Source of the DNA: Pelargonium nanum
Lineage: Eukaryota; Streptophyta; Magnoliopsida; Geraniales; Geraniaceae
Assembly (NCBI GenBank): GCA_036897485.1
Contig: JAYMTF010000503.1
Location: forward strand, 1 to 34,873
DNA: 34,873 nt
Reading direction: 5' to 3'
Both the position numbers and the translations under genes were made by a program. How positions within the stretch are numbered: position 1 is the stretch's first letter; every line of letters begins with the position of its first letter. Positions 19,771 to 29,828 of this stretch are shown in pieces. The notes beneath the pieces are model-generated. The model did not search any database, had not been told where the DNA came from, and was given only the letters and a program-made list of their open reading frames with translations.

Positions 19771-22329
19771 GGACTATAAAAAATGTTGCATAAAGAGTTA
19801 AAGACAGATTTTTTAGAGCAAGTGGCATGGGAGGAACATGATATTGAACATTATTTGGTGTCCTTTTTCAAGCTTTTATTGTATAACATATCATATTCAT
19901 ATATATTGGAGATAAACTGATGCTGAAAATATACTTAATTTGTTGTAGATTGTTTTCTCCTAGTGCTGAATTTGGATCTTTGGTTCTTAATTTAATGGTA
20001 AAATAGAAAGATATAGTAAGTTCTCCAAAGATCGAGTTCTACTGTTAAATTTTCAATGACTATCTCAAGATTTGAACATAAATAATGATGATGCCTTTAT
20101 ATGCTGTGAAATTTCCTCTGTTTTTATTTTCAAGAAAATAAACTTCCAAAAACATGCTGGTTCATGTGCGTGATGAAATTGGTTTTTGGAATGCCAAATT
20201 TGAATATGACATTATCAAACTTGTTTAATCAACACGTACTTCATTATCAAATTTGTTTCAAACGAGTGCTTTTCTTTTTATCGTTACTCTTGCTTTATCA
20301 AGGTCGTCTCTTTTCTTATCATAATTCCTACTTTTGTTGAATGTTGGACACACGGTATATTTAAGCGGTGCTATACTAAAATTAAATTCAAAAGGTTTGT
20401 TCGACGCACAAAAGTTTAATGTTAATAAGAACATCAGGCACGTGCAATAGCAATATTTGTGATCATCCATTTGTTTTAGATAGAATATAGTACAAAATTT
20501 GACTCTCTTGTATAATTTACTGAGTTTTGTGATAGGAGATAAGAAGAAAAAGTAGAATAACAAAAAGAATATTTCAGCTTTCATATGGAGAATATTAATG
20601 GACAACCACAGGTGGAGAATATTAGCAATGTTCCGCGGCGACCTGTAGTTTAGCAGAAGTACAAGGTTATGCTTAGAAAAATAAAAGTCAGCTTAATTAT
20701 TTAATTAGGATTGAATTAAGGATCTTGAAGGGTCAAAGCATAAAATTAAAGAGTAACCATATCAAAAGAGAGTTAATTATCTGATAAATGTTGGATCTCT
20801 GTCTTTCAAAGATATGCTATCTTAGCTACAACAAAATATATATTAATTTTAATTTCTTCCCAACATATGTGATATGCAAGTAACCTAGTACTCATAATAT
20901 ATACCTTGAAGAATTATATTTATCTATATTTTAGTCAATTATTGAAAATAATGCCTTCTACCATCATGATGATCATGTATATATATAAAGCTTTGACTTG
21001 ATTCCAGAACAATCAAAATTGCTCCATGAAATGTCAACCAACTACTTAGCTATGAAAATGTTCTTGGAAACAGAATAAAATCAAGTACAGAATGGAGATT
21101 ATATATTCAACCCAACAAAAACTCTTGCCACAGAAACAAACTTATATACTCATAATATATATAAAAGGATTATATAAATTTTGTACAAATATTGATTCAG
21201 AAACATAATTTCCATCTTAGCATTTAATTGGATCTTTTTTCCTTTGTGTCACATTTAGACTATTTAAGAACATTTCTTAATATACTATATCAAAATACCT
21301 TTTTCATTATGAATTGCTTATTTCTTGTTCTTATATATATAAAGTGCTCACTTTTTTGTGTATAATCTTGTGTACATGTAGGAAATGAAACCTCCCATAT
21401 TTGGGTAGCTTGAAGATTTATGTGGTCCTCCCACCATGGGTTTGTTTTACTGGGTTTTGCTTTAATTATTATTATTAATAGTTTTGTTAAAAACTAAACT
21501 ATATGTATTAGAAAATTCATAATGCATTGGCGGCGCCGAATTTAAATAGTGATGAATCCATGGATTTTTTGTGTCATGAATGCAATCCATGGATTAATAT
21601 AAAGCTAAACCATTTTTAATTACCATAATTGTGTGGCTCCACGTAAGGTAACAAGCTGCTAGCTTATCTTTGGTTTTCGCTATGTGGTGGTGTGGTTCAT
21701 GTGGAGAAAGCTTGCAAAGCTAAGATACATATAATTAATCCTATTGTCGATAAAAAGGAGTTTATTCAATGTGTACCATCAGGAATGACATATGCTAAAT
21801 TGTATAGAAACATCTTCATTTGATCTATATCTAGGACTAGGGTTCATATGTATATATATATATATATATATCAGTATTTAATCAAACGAACAAATGAAGA
21901 AAAATTTAGATCCAATCGAAATAATGATCTAGCTTTAGATACACCAACAACGTATATCTCAAGTTTTAAATAAGAAAATGAAAAAGAGAAGAAAATAACA
22001 ATAACGCTTATAAGCGTTTCAATTTATATACAAAATGTCACGCCATTACAAGATTATGCCAAGTGAGAGTGGAAACAACAAAGCAGTTAAAGATAGAATT
22101 TCCTAAACCAAACTATTTACAAAGTACATTAGGACTTAGGTTGCAGTAATTAGTTCCTTTCATAGGCATTTGTTTTCCTACCCAAACCAACCTCTCAAGC
22201 AAGCATTTGTTTTCACTTCATAGTTTATACAGCCAATTAGCAGCTTTGGAGAGGGCAAAAAAGAAGACAATACAACCTTATTTTCCTCTTCAAAAACTAT
22301 TTCATAGGCCAGCATGGCATCAAAATATA
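19771..22329. other. Spacer between first and second CLE genes
   Basis: AT-rich throughout, with no conserved protein frame. It probably includes upstream control sequence of the CLE gene at 19455-19685 and the 3' flank of the next one. A (TA)10 run lies at 21851-21871. I searched both strands for further CLE-like GGPDP motifs and found none. Confidence 0.45.
21851..21871. repeat. (TA)10 microsatellite
   Basis: A run of ten TA dinucleotides, the same length class as the one at 18549-18569. No other role is visible. Confidence 0.9.
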
Positions 22330-22557
22330 TCAGTGATGCTGAGGATCTGGTCCGCCCGGAGATACTCTCTCCGCCCCTGTATCCAATGCTGAAACGCTCT
22401 GGAAATGCTCCATCTTGGATTTGCTATATCCCAATCGACGAAAAAGAAAGCGACTATTATCTATCCCTCTTTGCGTGACCACACGTGCCTGCGAATTAAC
22501 AATGAGAATCATGAAGAAAACAAATAGCACACTAAATGTGTTAGATTTAGCCATCAT
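22330..22557 (-). CDS. CLE signalling peptide precursor (RVSPGGPDPQHH)
   Basis: Intronless, 75 residues counting from the first ATG of the frame (22557; a second ATG follows directly at 22554). The signal peptide is about residues 1-27 (hydrophobic FSVLFVFFMILIV). A variable region has RFLFRRLGYSKSKMEHF, and the terminal CLE motif RVSPGGPDPQHH (64-75) ends at the stop. The motif is the one I recall for Arabidopsis CLE5 and CLE6. The codons upstream of 22557 are open but contain no ATG. A TATA box lies at 22670-22678. The product should act as a secreted dodecapeptide ligand of CLV1/BAM-like receptors; tissue and role cannot be read from sequence. Confidence 0.94.
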   Translation of the reverse strand: MMAKSNTFSVLFVFFMILIVNSQARVVTQRGIDNSRFLFRRLGYSKSKMEHFQSVSALDTGAERVSPGGPDPQHH

Positions 22558-22669
22558 TAATATTCTGCTCGGCCTCAACGAGAAATTAAGCGGGTTTATG
22601 AAGCAAATCAAGAAAGTAAACAGCTATGAGGTACTAAGAATGAAGTAATCTTTTAGTACAAGTTGTGTT

Positions 22670-22678
22670 CTATTTATA
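22670..22678 (-). promoter_or_regulatory. TATA box of the second CLE gene
   Basis: TATAAATAG on the minus strand, about 115 bp upstream of the start codon at 22557. It is a near-consensus plant TATA box. Confidence 0.6.
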
Positions 22679-24068
22679 GGATTGGTCAGTAAATTAACAG
22701 ATGAGACATTTAAAGTGCTAGTGGAAACAACATGAGTCACTACATGCTGTCTTCTCTTCAAGCTTTTGATTATAAAACATATGATATTAAGATAAAATAT
22801 AGTCCCATGGCAAGAATGTTTTAACTCATTAAAATGGAGAGATCTCTGCATTTTGTGCTGAAACCACTAAACCATGAATTGTCTCCATTCCCTTTGGAGT
22901 GCCTGTAATCAAATTTAGTACTATATCATTTCTAATTAAACACATACAAAACAAATAAACCTACTTTAGACTAAACAGCATCATCATCATCATCCACTGT
23001 TTTTTATAAACATCATTAATGGTGCTGCTTTACATTAAATTTAATACACAATACATCAACACCAGCAAGAATCTTGGATGAATTTCTATTTTTTTCTCAC
23101 CGAATTTCCACGTACAGATTATAAAAGAGTCACTTTCAATAAGATTACGGCAAAAGGATCATATAATATTAAGCAAATATCTGGTTATGATTTGCTTTTC
23201 TGGTCAAATTTTATTATGACAGTGTGGAATAAGCAATCTTTAGCAAATCTAGGACAAAATAGTTTACCAGTGAAGGATAAAATAGTTGTAGATATGATCA
23301 ACTGTCCATTAACAGAAGGTATATTTATAATTTGAAGGGGCGCTAAAGTGTCCCTTCTACATATTAAACTATGGAAATGGTTCAGTCCATATCTGTCAAG
23401 GAAAAGATTTGCAGAGAGCATATGAAGTGAAGAACTATTTCAAAACTTGGAAAATGAAAAAATACTTTCCAAACACCAAAACCAGCAAGATGACAACAAT
23501 TCTTAGAGTCAAGAATGTATTCAAGAATATACCATCATTCATTCTCCTAATTCCAGCTTGTATTCAACAATTTAAGTTAAATTTTATAGACAATCATGTA
23601 GTGAATAAGATGAATTTTTCTTTGGCTTCTTCTATCTTTATAACTTTTTTGGCACACTACAGAGAGAACTATTAGAACCAGACAAACGGGGCGCAAAATG
23701 TGCATAGCACCTAATGAATTACCATAAAAATAAGTTTGCAAAACAGGGGGAAAAAGATTCTGTCTGAATAGCATGAACCTTATGTCACTACATATTGATT
23801 ATAGGCAGTAATTTATGGAAACTACATTTGGTTGGGGCATTTTTGCCAAACAGATTACATGAAACTGAGGCAAACCATACTCATGCTTGAAGTAAGAGAT
23901 TGCTGATGTTAATGGAAATCTCCATGAGAAGAGCTCATCCAGGAGGCTCAAAATATAATAAAGCTAAATAATACTATCAATTACACTTTGTGTTAGAAAA
24001 GCCATTTCAAACTCAAGAAAGTTCAATGTTGCTTTTACATTGACAGACATGTTATACTTGTACACACT
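22679..24068. other. Spacer between second and third CLE genes
   Basis: AT-rich. A plus-strand open frame at 23078-23335 and its minus-strand counterpart are unrecognised and show no coding-like composition. A short (ATC)n run, CATCATCATCATCATC, lies at about 22979-22994. No further CLE motif, RNA gene or clear transposon end was found. Confidence 0.4.
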
Positions 24069-24320
24069 TCATTTTGTGAGATTCTTAGAGTGGTGTTGTG
24101 GATCAGGCCCTCCGGGACTCAGACGCTTCACATCATCTTGGCTTTGTGCTGAGTAGTTTCCTCCGGTCTCAACCTTGAGTTCCCTACTTTCCTCTAGCAA
24201 AGCTCGAGAAGTTGTCTTCTCCAGATGCAGAAAGGGCTGAAGAGGTCGAGTTTCAGAAACGGACAAGGAAAGCAAGAGCAAACTTAGGCATACAGAGAAC
24301 TTCATGATCATACAAGCCAT
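24069..24320 (-). CDS. CLE signalling peptide precursor (RLSPGGPDPQHH) with C-terminal tail
   Basis: Intronless, 83 residues from ATG 24320; ATG 24311 and 24305 are alternative starts. A signal peptide (VCLSLLLLSLSVS) is followed by an acidic variable region. The CLE motif RLSPGGPDPQHH (66-77) is preceded by Lys and followed by six extra residues, SKNLTK, which must be trimmed off. The dodecapeptide is the one I recall for Arabidopsis CLE2. The prepropeptide is unlike the two CLE genes at 19.5 and 22.4 kb in its variable region and tail, so it is an older paralogue. A TATA box lies at 24399-24406. CLE1-7 class peptides are known to respond to nitrogen and sugar status and to act in roots; whether this one does is not visible here. 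Confidence 0.92.
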   Translation of the reverse strand: MACMIMKFSVCLSLLLLSLSVSETRPLQPFLHLEKTTSRALLEESRELKVETGGNYSAQSQDDVKRLSPGGPDPQHHSKNLTK

Positions 24321-24398
24321 TATATATTTTCTTGATCAAATTCTTTAAGACTCTTAAGGAGAATTAGCTTAGTGTCCTGATACAAACTAAGAAGCCGG

Positions 24399-24406
24399 CT
24401 TATATA
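24399..24406 (-). promoter_or_regulatory. TATA box of the third CLE gene
   Basis: CTATATAAG on the minus strand, about 80 bp upstream of ATG 24320. Confidence 0.55.
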
Positions 24407-26224
24407 GTGTTCGAGGTTCAAGATTCTCTTCAAACCACATTTCATCAGCAAAAGTGGGCATGAAATGAGAGTTAAAACAGCATGTGAATTGGACAGCTCA
24501 TATCTAAATGAATATTGGCCGACCTCCAATTTCTTATGAGGCTCGAAGAAAATGCATCAGCACGATGAAACAAGACAAATATAATGTCCCATTTTATACA
24601 GAGAACTCTTCAAAAATCACAAGAGTGTGTATCTAGTCAGGTTTTACCACTTCTGCAGCTGAAGAGCTCAAAAGGATGGCCTCACTGTGAATTTTGGTTT
24701 AGGCACTTTTCCTCTATGAGGTACTGAAGAGTCGCATAGGTTTTTGTATTCTTGTTAAGCACGTTAGCCCCCACTATATCAATTGTCTTATGACGTCTAA
24801 TAACTGAGTTCCCATGTTTTTTTATGCACATGTATCATTCTAAAACATATTGTTTAATGCAACTATCATTCATGCTGAGTTTCATATTCTGTATGGAGCC
24901 ATTTTTCAATATTGCGGCTAATCAGGTTGGAGTCTAACAACCCATGTAATGAGATAATATATGTAGATGTTGATGGTTCATTGATCAATGCCTACCTTTT
25001 CCTAAGATAAAAGGATAAACTCTAACTATAATAGTGCAAAAAAGAGAGCAATTGCAAGAAAAGAAACCTGGTTATATCTGCAACTGCCAATGGCTTTTTG
25101 GGCAAGTGCTTTTGTGAGGAAAATAGGTGTTGTATGTGAGCAACTGGAGTACATCAGCAAGTGCAGCTAGACAAGGACATGCACTTGTGTAGGTAATCTA
25201 TAGTTCCATGCAAGACAAATCAAATGTAAACAAAAAAAAGAGATGCATCCTTCTAATTAGAATCTTGGTAAGTGGGTGAGGAAATGGAGGGAGGGACAGG
25301 TGAGATGGTGAGGATTGAGGAATCTGAGGAGGGAGAGAATGTGGAGTGACAACAATATGTGGGCTCTCCATTAGTGAGGTTTGGATCTATTTGATCCTAA
25401 TTAATTAGAATCTTACTCTCTTTTGCTATATTTGACATATTGAGGTTTTGGATCTATTTGATGCTAAAAGTTAACATTAGGTTTTGGACTATATGAAAAT
25501 ATGAAAAGTACAAGGGAAGAGAGATCAAATACTGCATCTCAATTCTCAACCTAGCAATGTGTTTCAATATGAGCCTGTTGATCATAAAATTAGCAAAAGT
25601 GATTGAGGGGCCAATATGAGAGAACTAAAAGGAAAAGAAAAATTCTCCAGAAGTGAGACCAGTTTAGCTATATTAGCTATACTAGTTTTTCATGTATTAC
25701 TTCATAATCATGCTATTTATAAAAAAAAAAATTTCAAATTTATTATCGTGTAGAAGGAAGAGGGAATCGAGTGAGAGGAGTTAGATTTAGTTTCCTCTAA
25801 TATTTCAACCCATTTGGCGCAATATTTCAATAATTGGCAAACACATCAAAATTACAAAAAGCATTCAAGTGAAACAGTAGACAGCACCACCTATTTTTAC
25901 ATTGATTAATCGATCACACTATCTAAATGCAATCCAAATCTTCAAATTGTGTGACAGTCATGCACTAATTCATCCTCTCCATGAGTTGTTTTCAAAAAAT
26001 GAATTTTTGGTGATTTCTCCTCCAAAACGAAAACCAACCAACAAAACAGAGCAACCTTAAACAAAATTTATACTTCCATTTTCCGAGATGGAATCAAATT
26101 CAATACAAAAATTACAGAATATGTACTTTTTCATATGGTTGAATAGCACCCAACCATTCTAGATCCTGTGTGAACCCAAAATCACAGGAAAAAGAACAAC
26201 CAAAAATCCAAAAAAAAAAAAAAG
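24407..26224. other. Intergenic spacer, no gene recognised
   Basis: AT-rich spacer without a conserved frame. The phrase GAGGTTTTGGATCTATTTGAT occurs at about 25442-25462 and, in near-identical form, at about 25377-25396, a short direct repeat. AATTAGAATCTT also occurs twice (about 25256 and 25402). The last 200 bp before 26225 probably include the 3' UTR of the next gene, ending in a poly-A tract at 26208-26222. Confidence 0.45.
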
Positions 26225-26782
26225 TCATCTGAAACCCATCCTCAATGACTTGGTTTTTGGGGAGGCCCGTGGCTCCGAATCATTCTCATCATCTGCTTTT
26301 CTCTTCCGAGAACTCGCTGCGCTGGTCGGAGCAGACGAAGGAGACAAATCAGCACCAGTTTCTTGAACCAAACTGGCTGTAACAGAGGCAAGAGGCAAAT
26401 CAGCACTAGTTTCTTGAACCAAACTGGCTGAAACAGAGGCAAGAGGCAAATCAACACTAGTTTCTTGAACCGAACTCAATTCAATAGTTTCTTGAACCAG
26501 AACCAATGTGCTGGCTGAAGCAGAGGAAGGAGACAACTGAGCACTAGTTTCTGTGTCTTGAATCGAACTCGAATCGACTGGATTGCTGAAAATTGGAGTA
26601 ATGTCAGCAAGAGGCTTCCTAGTGACAGCCCTTCTCTTTCTTCTGATCTTGGCCTTGCTCTTCCTCTTCCTCTTGGAAGATTGGGCAGGAATTGGATCTG
26701 GGTTGGGCTGATTTGGGGAAGATGGTGTTGGTGGGAGATTTTCTTTGTTGCTGTCAGGATCAGGAATCGAATCCGGATCCAT
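26225..26782 (-). CDS. Uncharacterised KEN-box/D-box-like nuclear protein with 17-residue repeats
   Basis: Single exon, 185 residues. I do not recognise the family. The start DPDSIPDPDSNKENLPPTP contains a KEN box (13-15) followed by Pro. A basic cluster, KRKRKSKAKIRRKRR (37-51), is a clear nuclear localisation signal. RKPLADITP (55-63) matches the RxxL destruction-box core and resembles the motifs of plant APC/C-related proteins such as PATRONUS. Residues 105-155 are three 17-residue repeats (VQETSADLPLASVTASL type), with weaker copies before them. The C-terminus is basic (SRKRKADDEN, then KTKSLRMGFR). Composition is disordered and Ser/Pro-rich. A cell-cycle protein degraded through the APC/C is a reasonable inference, nothing more. 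Codon use and the strong start context support a real gene. Confidence 0.65.
   Translation of the reverse strand: MDPDSIPDPDSNKENLPPTPSSPNQPNPDPIPAQSSKRKRKSKAKIRRKRRAVTRKPLADITPIFSNPVDSSSIQDTETSAQLSPSSASASTLVLVQETIELSSVQETSVDLPLASVSASLVQETSADLPLASVTASLVQETGADLSPSSAPTSAASSRKRKADDENDSEPRASPKTKSLRMGFR
26318..26470 (-). repeat. 51-bp coding tandem repeat (three units)
   Basis: Three consecutive 51-bp units encode VQETSVDLPLASVSASL, VQETSADLPLASVTASL and VQETGADLSPSSAPTSA. The first two are almost identical in DNA. Weaker related units (QDTETSAQLSPSSASAS) lie upstream in the protein, so the array has grown by duplication. Confidence 0.8.
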
Positions 26783-27969
26783 TTCTGGGTTTTCTTGAAT
26801 AATAATGAAACAGAAAATTGGAGAAACAATGTGGATTGAGTTGGTGGAGTGAAGAAATCACTGGGACATGAGCTCGTATATGTAAAACATTCTTGGAGGG
26901 ATTGCTGAAAAATATTTCGGTTCCTCTGTTTTGGCCAAAACTTGAAATTTTGGGGATGGTTTGAGTTTTCATTTTTCGATGAGATCAAGGAGGGAACTGA
27001 ATTTTTCGTTTCAATTTTTGGGCAGGGCAAGATGGGGATTTTGAAATTTTTGTGAGCTGGTTGTCTGAAAAGTTTTGAGGAAATTTTGGGAGCCGCCAAA
27101 ACAAATGATTGGGCGGTTTGGCAAATGTTTGTTTTTCTAGGTTGATGAGTTGGGCCTGTTTAATTGGGATGGTCAAGATTCAAGATCCATGACATGCCAT
27201 GTGATATGGAATAAAAAGTACCATTTTTTAATATAGTATTTGGGCCCAGATGGTGAATAATTGAAAAATAAATATTATGTTAGTGCTATGCCTGTACTTT
27301 TGGAATTTTGATCCTGTTAAAAAACACTTTATGATCATAAAGTGAAAACTTAAAATTTTGAATTTGTTTCAAATTTAATATTTTATTCTTCAAATTTAAA
27401 TCAAGTTCAAAATAATAAAAAATATGTGTTTAAAGTCATTGAATCAAATAAATTGTCAAACATAATTACAAATTGAAGAGCTTAAGCTAAAAAAAACATA
27501 TTTGGAAAGCTCTAATGCCAATTTTTAATAACTTCAATATTTAGCAAAATAACAGAACAGTAAAAAGAACTCTGGAACTCTATATATTGGCTTCTGATCA
27601 GAGTTTAAATCTGAAAAATAAATAAATAGAATGGTACTCCGACTCCTACATATGCAGAAAATTTATTTAAATTGTCAAACGTACCATTATACAAGTTAAT
27701 AAATTTGATCAAATTATGTGGTTGTGTGTTTGTTAAAGTAGCTAACTTGAATAATATTTGTATTTATATATTTTGACTCATGTCTTCTTGTTAGAGTATC
27801 AATCAACAACCTTAAGATGGAGAAGCTAGAGTCAGTCTCATTGGTGTTCTAGTAGCAGAGCTCGAGTTGGCTGGAAACTAGCTGGCTATGCCCATAGGTT
27901 ACACAATGTATACATAAAAATGTAAGTGTGATGGCCAACAAAAACCAAAAGTAATGTCAAGTACACGAC
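26783..27969. other. Upstream region of the KEN-box gene and spacer
   Basis: 26783-27180 is T/G-rich on plus and likely the promoter and leader of the KEN-box gene; overlapping minus-strand open frames there look accidental. From 27200 on it is AT-rich with no gene. A perfect 20-bp palindrome, CACTTTATGATCATAAAGTG, lies at 27325-27344. Confidence 0.45.
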
Positions 27970-28084
27970 AATCAAATATAACATAAACGTCAAAGTATAG
28001 CATAATTGCACAATATAAGCATCCTAACAATGTACTATTGAAGGAAGTCTTCTAAATATCAGCCTTAGCAACTTGATTGTTCCC

Positions 28085-28134
28085 TCTAAATATCTGCCAT
28101 AGTCAGGATGTATGTTGATCTCATTGGAAGTGTC
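28085..28134 (-). other. Putative last exon (3' UTR or alternative C-terminus) of copy 1
   Basis: On the minus strand the acceptor ATGATTGCAG is followed by GACACTTCCAATGAGATC. Copy 2 has the same acceptor at 30445-30446, with the donor at 30753-30754. The conservation of donor and acceptor in both units supports a real intron near the 3' end of the family. In the ancestral gene the stop codon precedes it. In copy 1 it would add a short new tail. Confidence 0.4.
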
Positions 28135-28655
28135 CTGCAATCATTTTAAAGCACACATATTTGCATCAGCAACACATGAAAAAACTAATGTTTTAAGAAC
28201 CTATTTAAAACATTGTAGTTTAAAATAGAAGAAAACTTTACCTACATGAAACTGAATCAAAAAAATAGAAGAGAAGCTAACTAATTCAAAAGCCGTAAAT
28301 TCCAACAAAAGAGAACACGAGAACATGATAAAAAGGCTCTCAAACAAGTTACATACGATAAGAAAAAAAAGATCAAGATTCATAGAATGATTACGCTCTC
28401 CATAATTCAAATATAAGGGAACATCAAAGTTGGTTTCAAACATATAAACAGCACCCAAAATTAAGTTATTTTGCTAAGACTGATATTTAGAAAGTAGACC
28501 ATTCTCAACATGTTTGGTATGATATCAAGATTGAAGGAAGTCTAGAACACACCAAACATACCAAACTAGTTAATTGCACTCTTCATATTAATTACCAGCA
28601 GCTCATGATATCAAGATTGCACAAAATTAAGAAAATTGGGTTAAAATAAAAGGGG

Positions 28656-29270
28656 CTACCATGAAATCAACAAGCTATTGTGAGGCTCTGATATATTCTT
28701 CCACCGGAACCGGAGATCTGATGGGGAAAAATTATCACGAGTTAAGAAAGAATAGCTCATGGTAAACATGAATCCGGACTCACTCTTCAGCTCTAAAACC
28801 ATCCTTTTGCCGGCATTACAGAAATTGAAATCCCCGAATTCACATTCTATCTTGGCTATTAGAGTATCTTGATCAACGGTTTCCTTTTTCTCAAAGAGTT
28901 TCATCGTCACACAGATTGTGCAGTCACACCGAACAGGTTGGGCAGTAGAATCGCCATCGTTGAGAGGGAGGAAATTTTGTTTGGGATCACCAATAGCCAC
29001 GGTTTGAGCATCTTCCCTGGGACGATTAAAGAGAGTAACACGAGGGTAGGAAGGGTTTCCGATATTGGAAATGTAGATCTGACCATAGATTGGGCAGAAA
29101 ACGTCCTCTCGATCGGGATGAGTGACTCGCAGGCGCTCCACGCTCAACAGATACGAACCAAAGAGCACTACCGCCGGTTCGCCTTCAGGTACAGATATGG
29201 CCGCAGATTTAAGATCAACATGGTCATAAAACTCACCATAGTCTTCTTCGTCGGAAACTGGGTCAGCCAT
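28656..29270 (-). CDS. DUF6598-like protein, copy 1, truncated by internal deletion
   Basis: 204 residues from ATG 29270, starting ADPVSDEEDYGEFYDHVDLK. The core carries CPIYGQIYISNIGNP and VTLFNRPREDAQTV, resembling the plant DUF6598 pattern (YG..., LFNR.R.D.QT). The assignment is tentative and the function unknown. Compared with copy 2, about 400 bp are missing between about 28725 and 28735, so the C-terminal half is lost and the frame runs on through former 3' sequence. The final TAG (28656-28658) overlaps a splice donor (ATG|GTAGCC). If that intron is removed to the acceptor at 28135-28136, the frame would instead end at 28085. In grasses DUF6598 can be fused to N-glycosidase domains; no such domain is present here. 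Confidence 0.55.
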   Translation of the reverse strand: MADPVSDEEDYGEFYDHVDLKSAAISVPEGEPAVVLFGSYLLSVERLRVTHPDREDVFCPIYGQIYISNIGNPSYPRVTLFNRPREDAQTVAIGDPKQNFLPLNDGDSTAQPVRCDCTICVTMKLFEKKETVDQDTLIAKIECEFGDFNFCNAGKRMVLELKSESGFMFTMSYSFLTRDNFSPSDLRFRWKNISEPHNSLLISW

Positions 29271-29299
29271 TGATACCGATATTTGTATGAGCCGCAAGT

Positions 29300-29700
29300 G
29301 CACTGCTGGTAGCAGCCAAAACAAATGATGGAATAGGGGGACAAATATTTGTTTTTACAAGGCTTATGAGTTGGGCCTGTTTGTAGGGTAGAATTTCAAG
29401 ATCCATGATATGATTGATGCTTATGAGTTCGGCTTGTTTGTGAATTTATTCGTGTATTGTTGGGTCGTGCTAATCTTGGTGTGTCATGTTAAACGTGTCA
29501 ACGCAACTTAAACGCGTCACTTGTGTTGTGTCTGTATTAGTCAACACTACCGCCTATTTGGTTATCATGTTAAACATGTTGTGTTCATATTTCGTGTTCG
29601 TAATCATGTTGGGTCATGCAACACACAAACAACTTTCAGTACGACACGAACACGACACTATTAGCTCCACATATAGCATATATGACTTCTTGATAGGTTA
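29300..29700. repeat. GTGTTGACACG-type dispersed repeat next to copy 1
   Basis: The sequence is rich in CGTGTT, GTCAACAC, AAACGTGTC and ACACGAACACGACAC words in both orientations, a style seen in short dispersed plant repeats. The matching stretch in unit 2 is at about 31850-32170, and similar words occur at about 9690-9800. The termini are not defined. Confidence 0.4.
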
Positions 29701-29828
29701 AAACTGGAGTATCTGAATAAACAATACGACTTAGGTAAAATTTCCTCTCATCTGGACGTCTACTAGCTAAGCACTATGCTCTTCTCTTGTTGGAATTTTA
29801 TTTTGAAAGTACACAACTTATACACCTA

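Noticed and set aside
23078..23335. 85-codon plus-strand frame between CLE genes
   Set aside because: AT-rich and unrecognised, with no TATA/leader context and no similarity to any family I know; an opposite-strand frame is equally open.
26476..27099. 207-codon minus-strand frame upstream of and overlapping the KEN-box gene
   Set aside because: It overlaps the better-supported frame (with ATG, NLS, degron motifs and repeats) in a different frame and has no recognisable features.
28869..29273. 134-codon plus-strand frame opposite DUF6598-like copy 1 (and similar ones at 31440-31775 and 34118-34387)
   Set aside because: They are antisense to the conserved minus-strand frames; their mutual similarity follows from the duplication.
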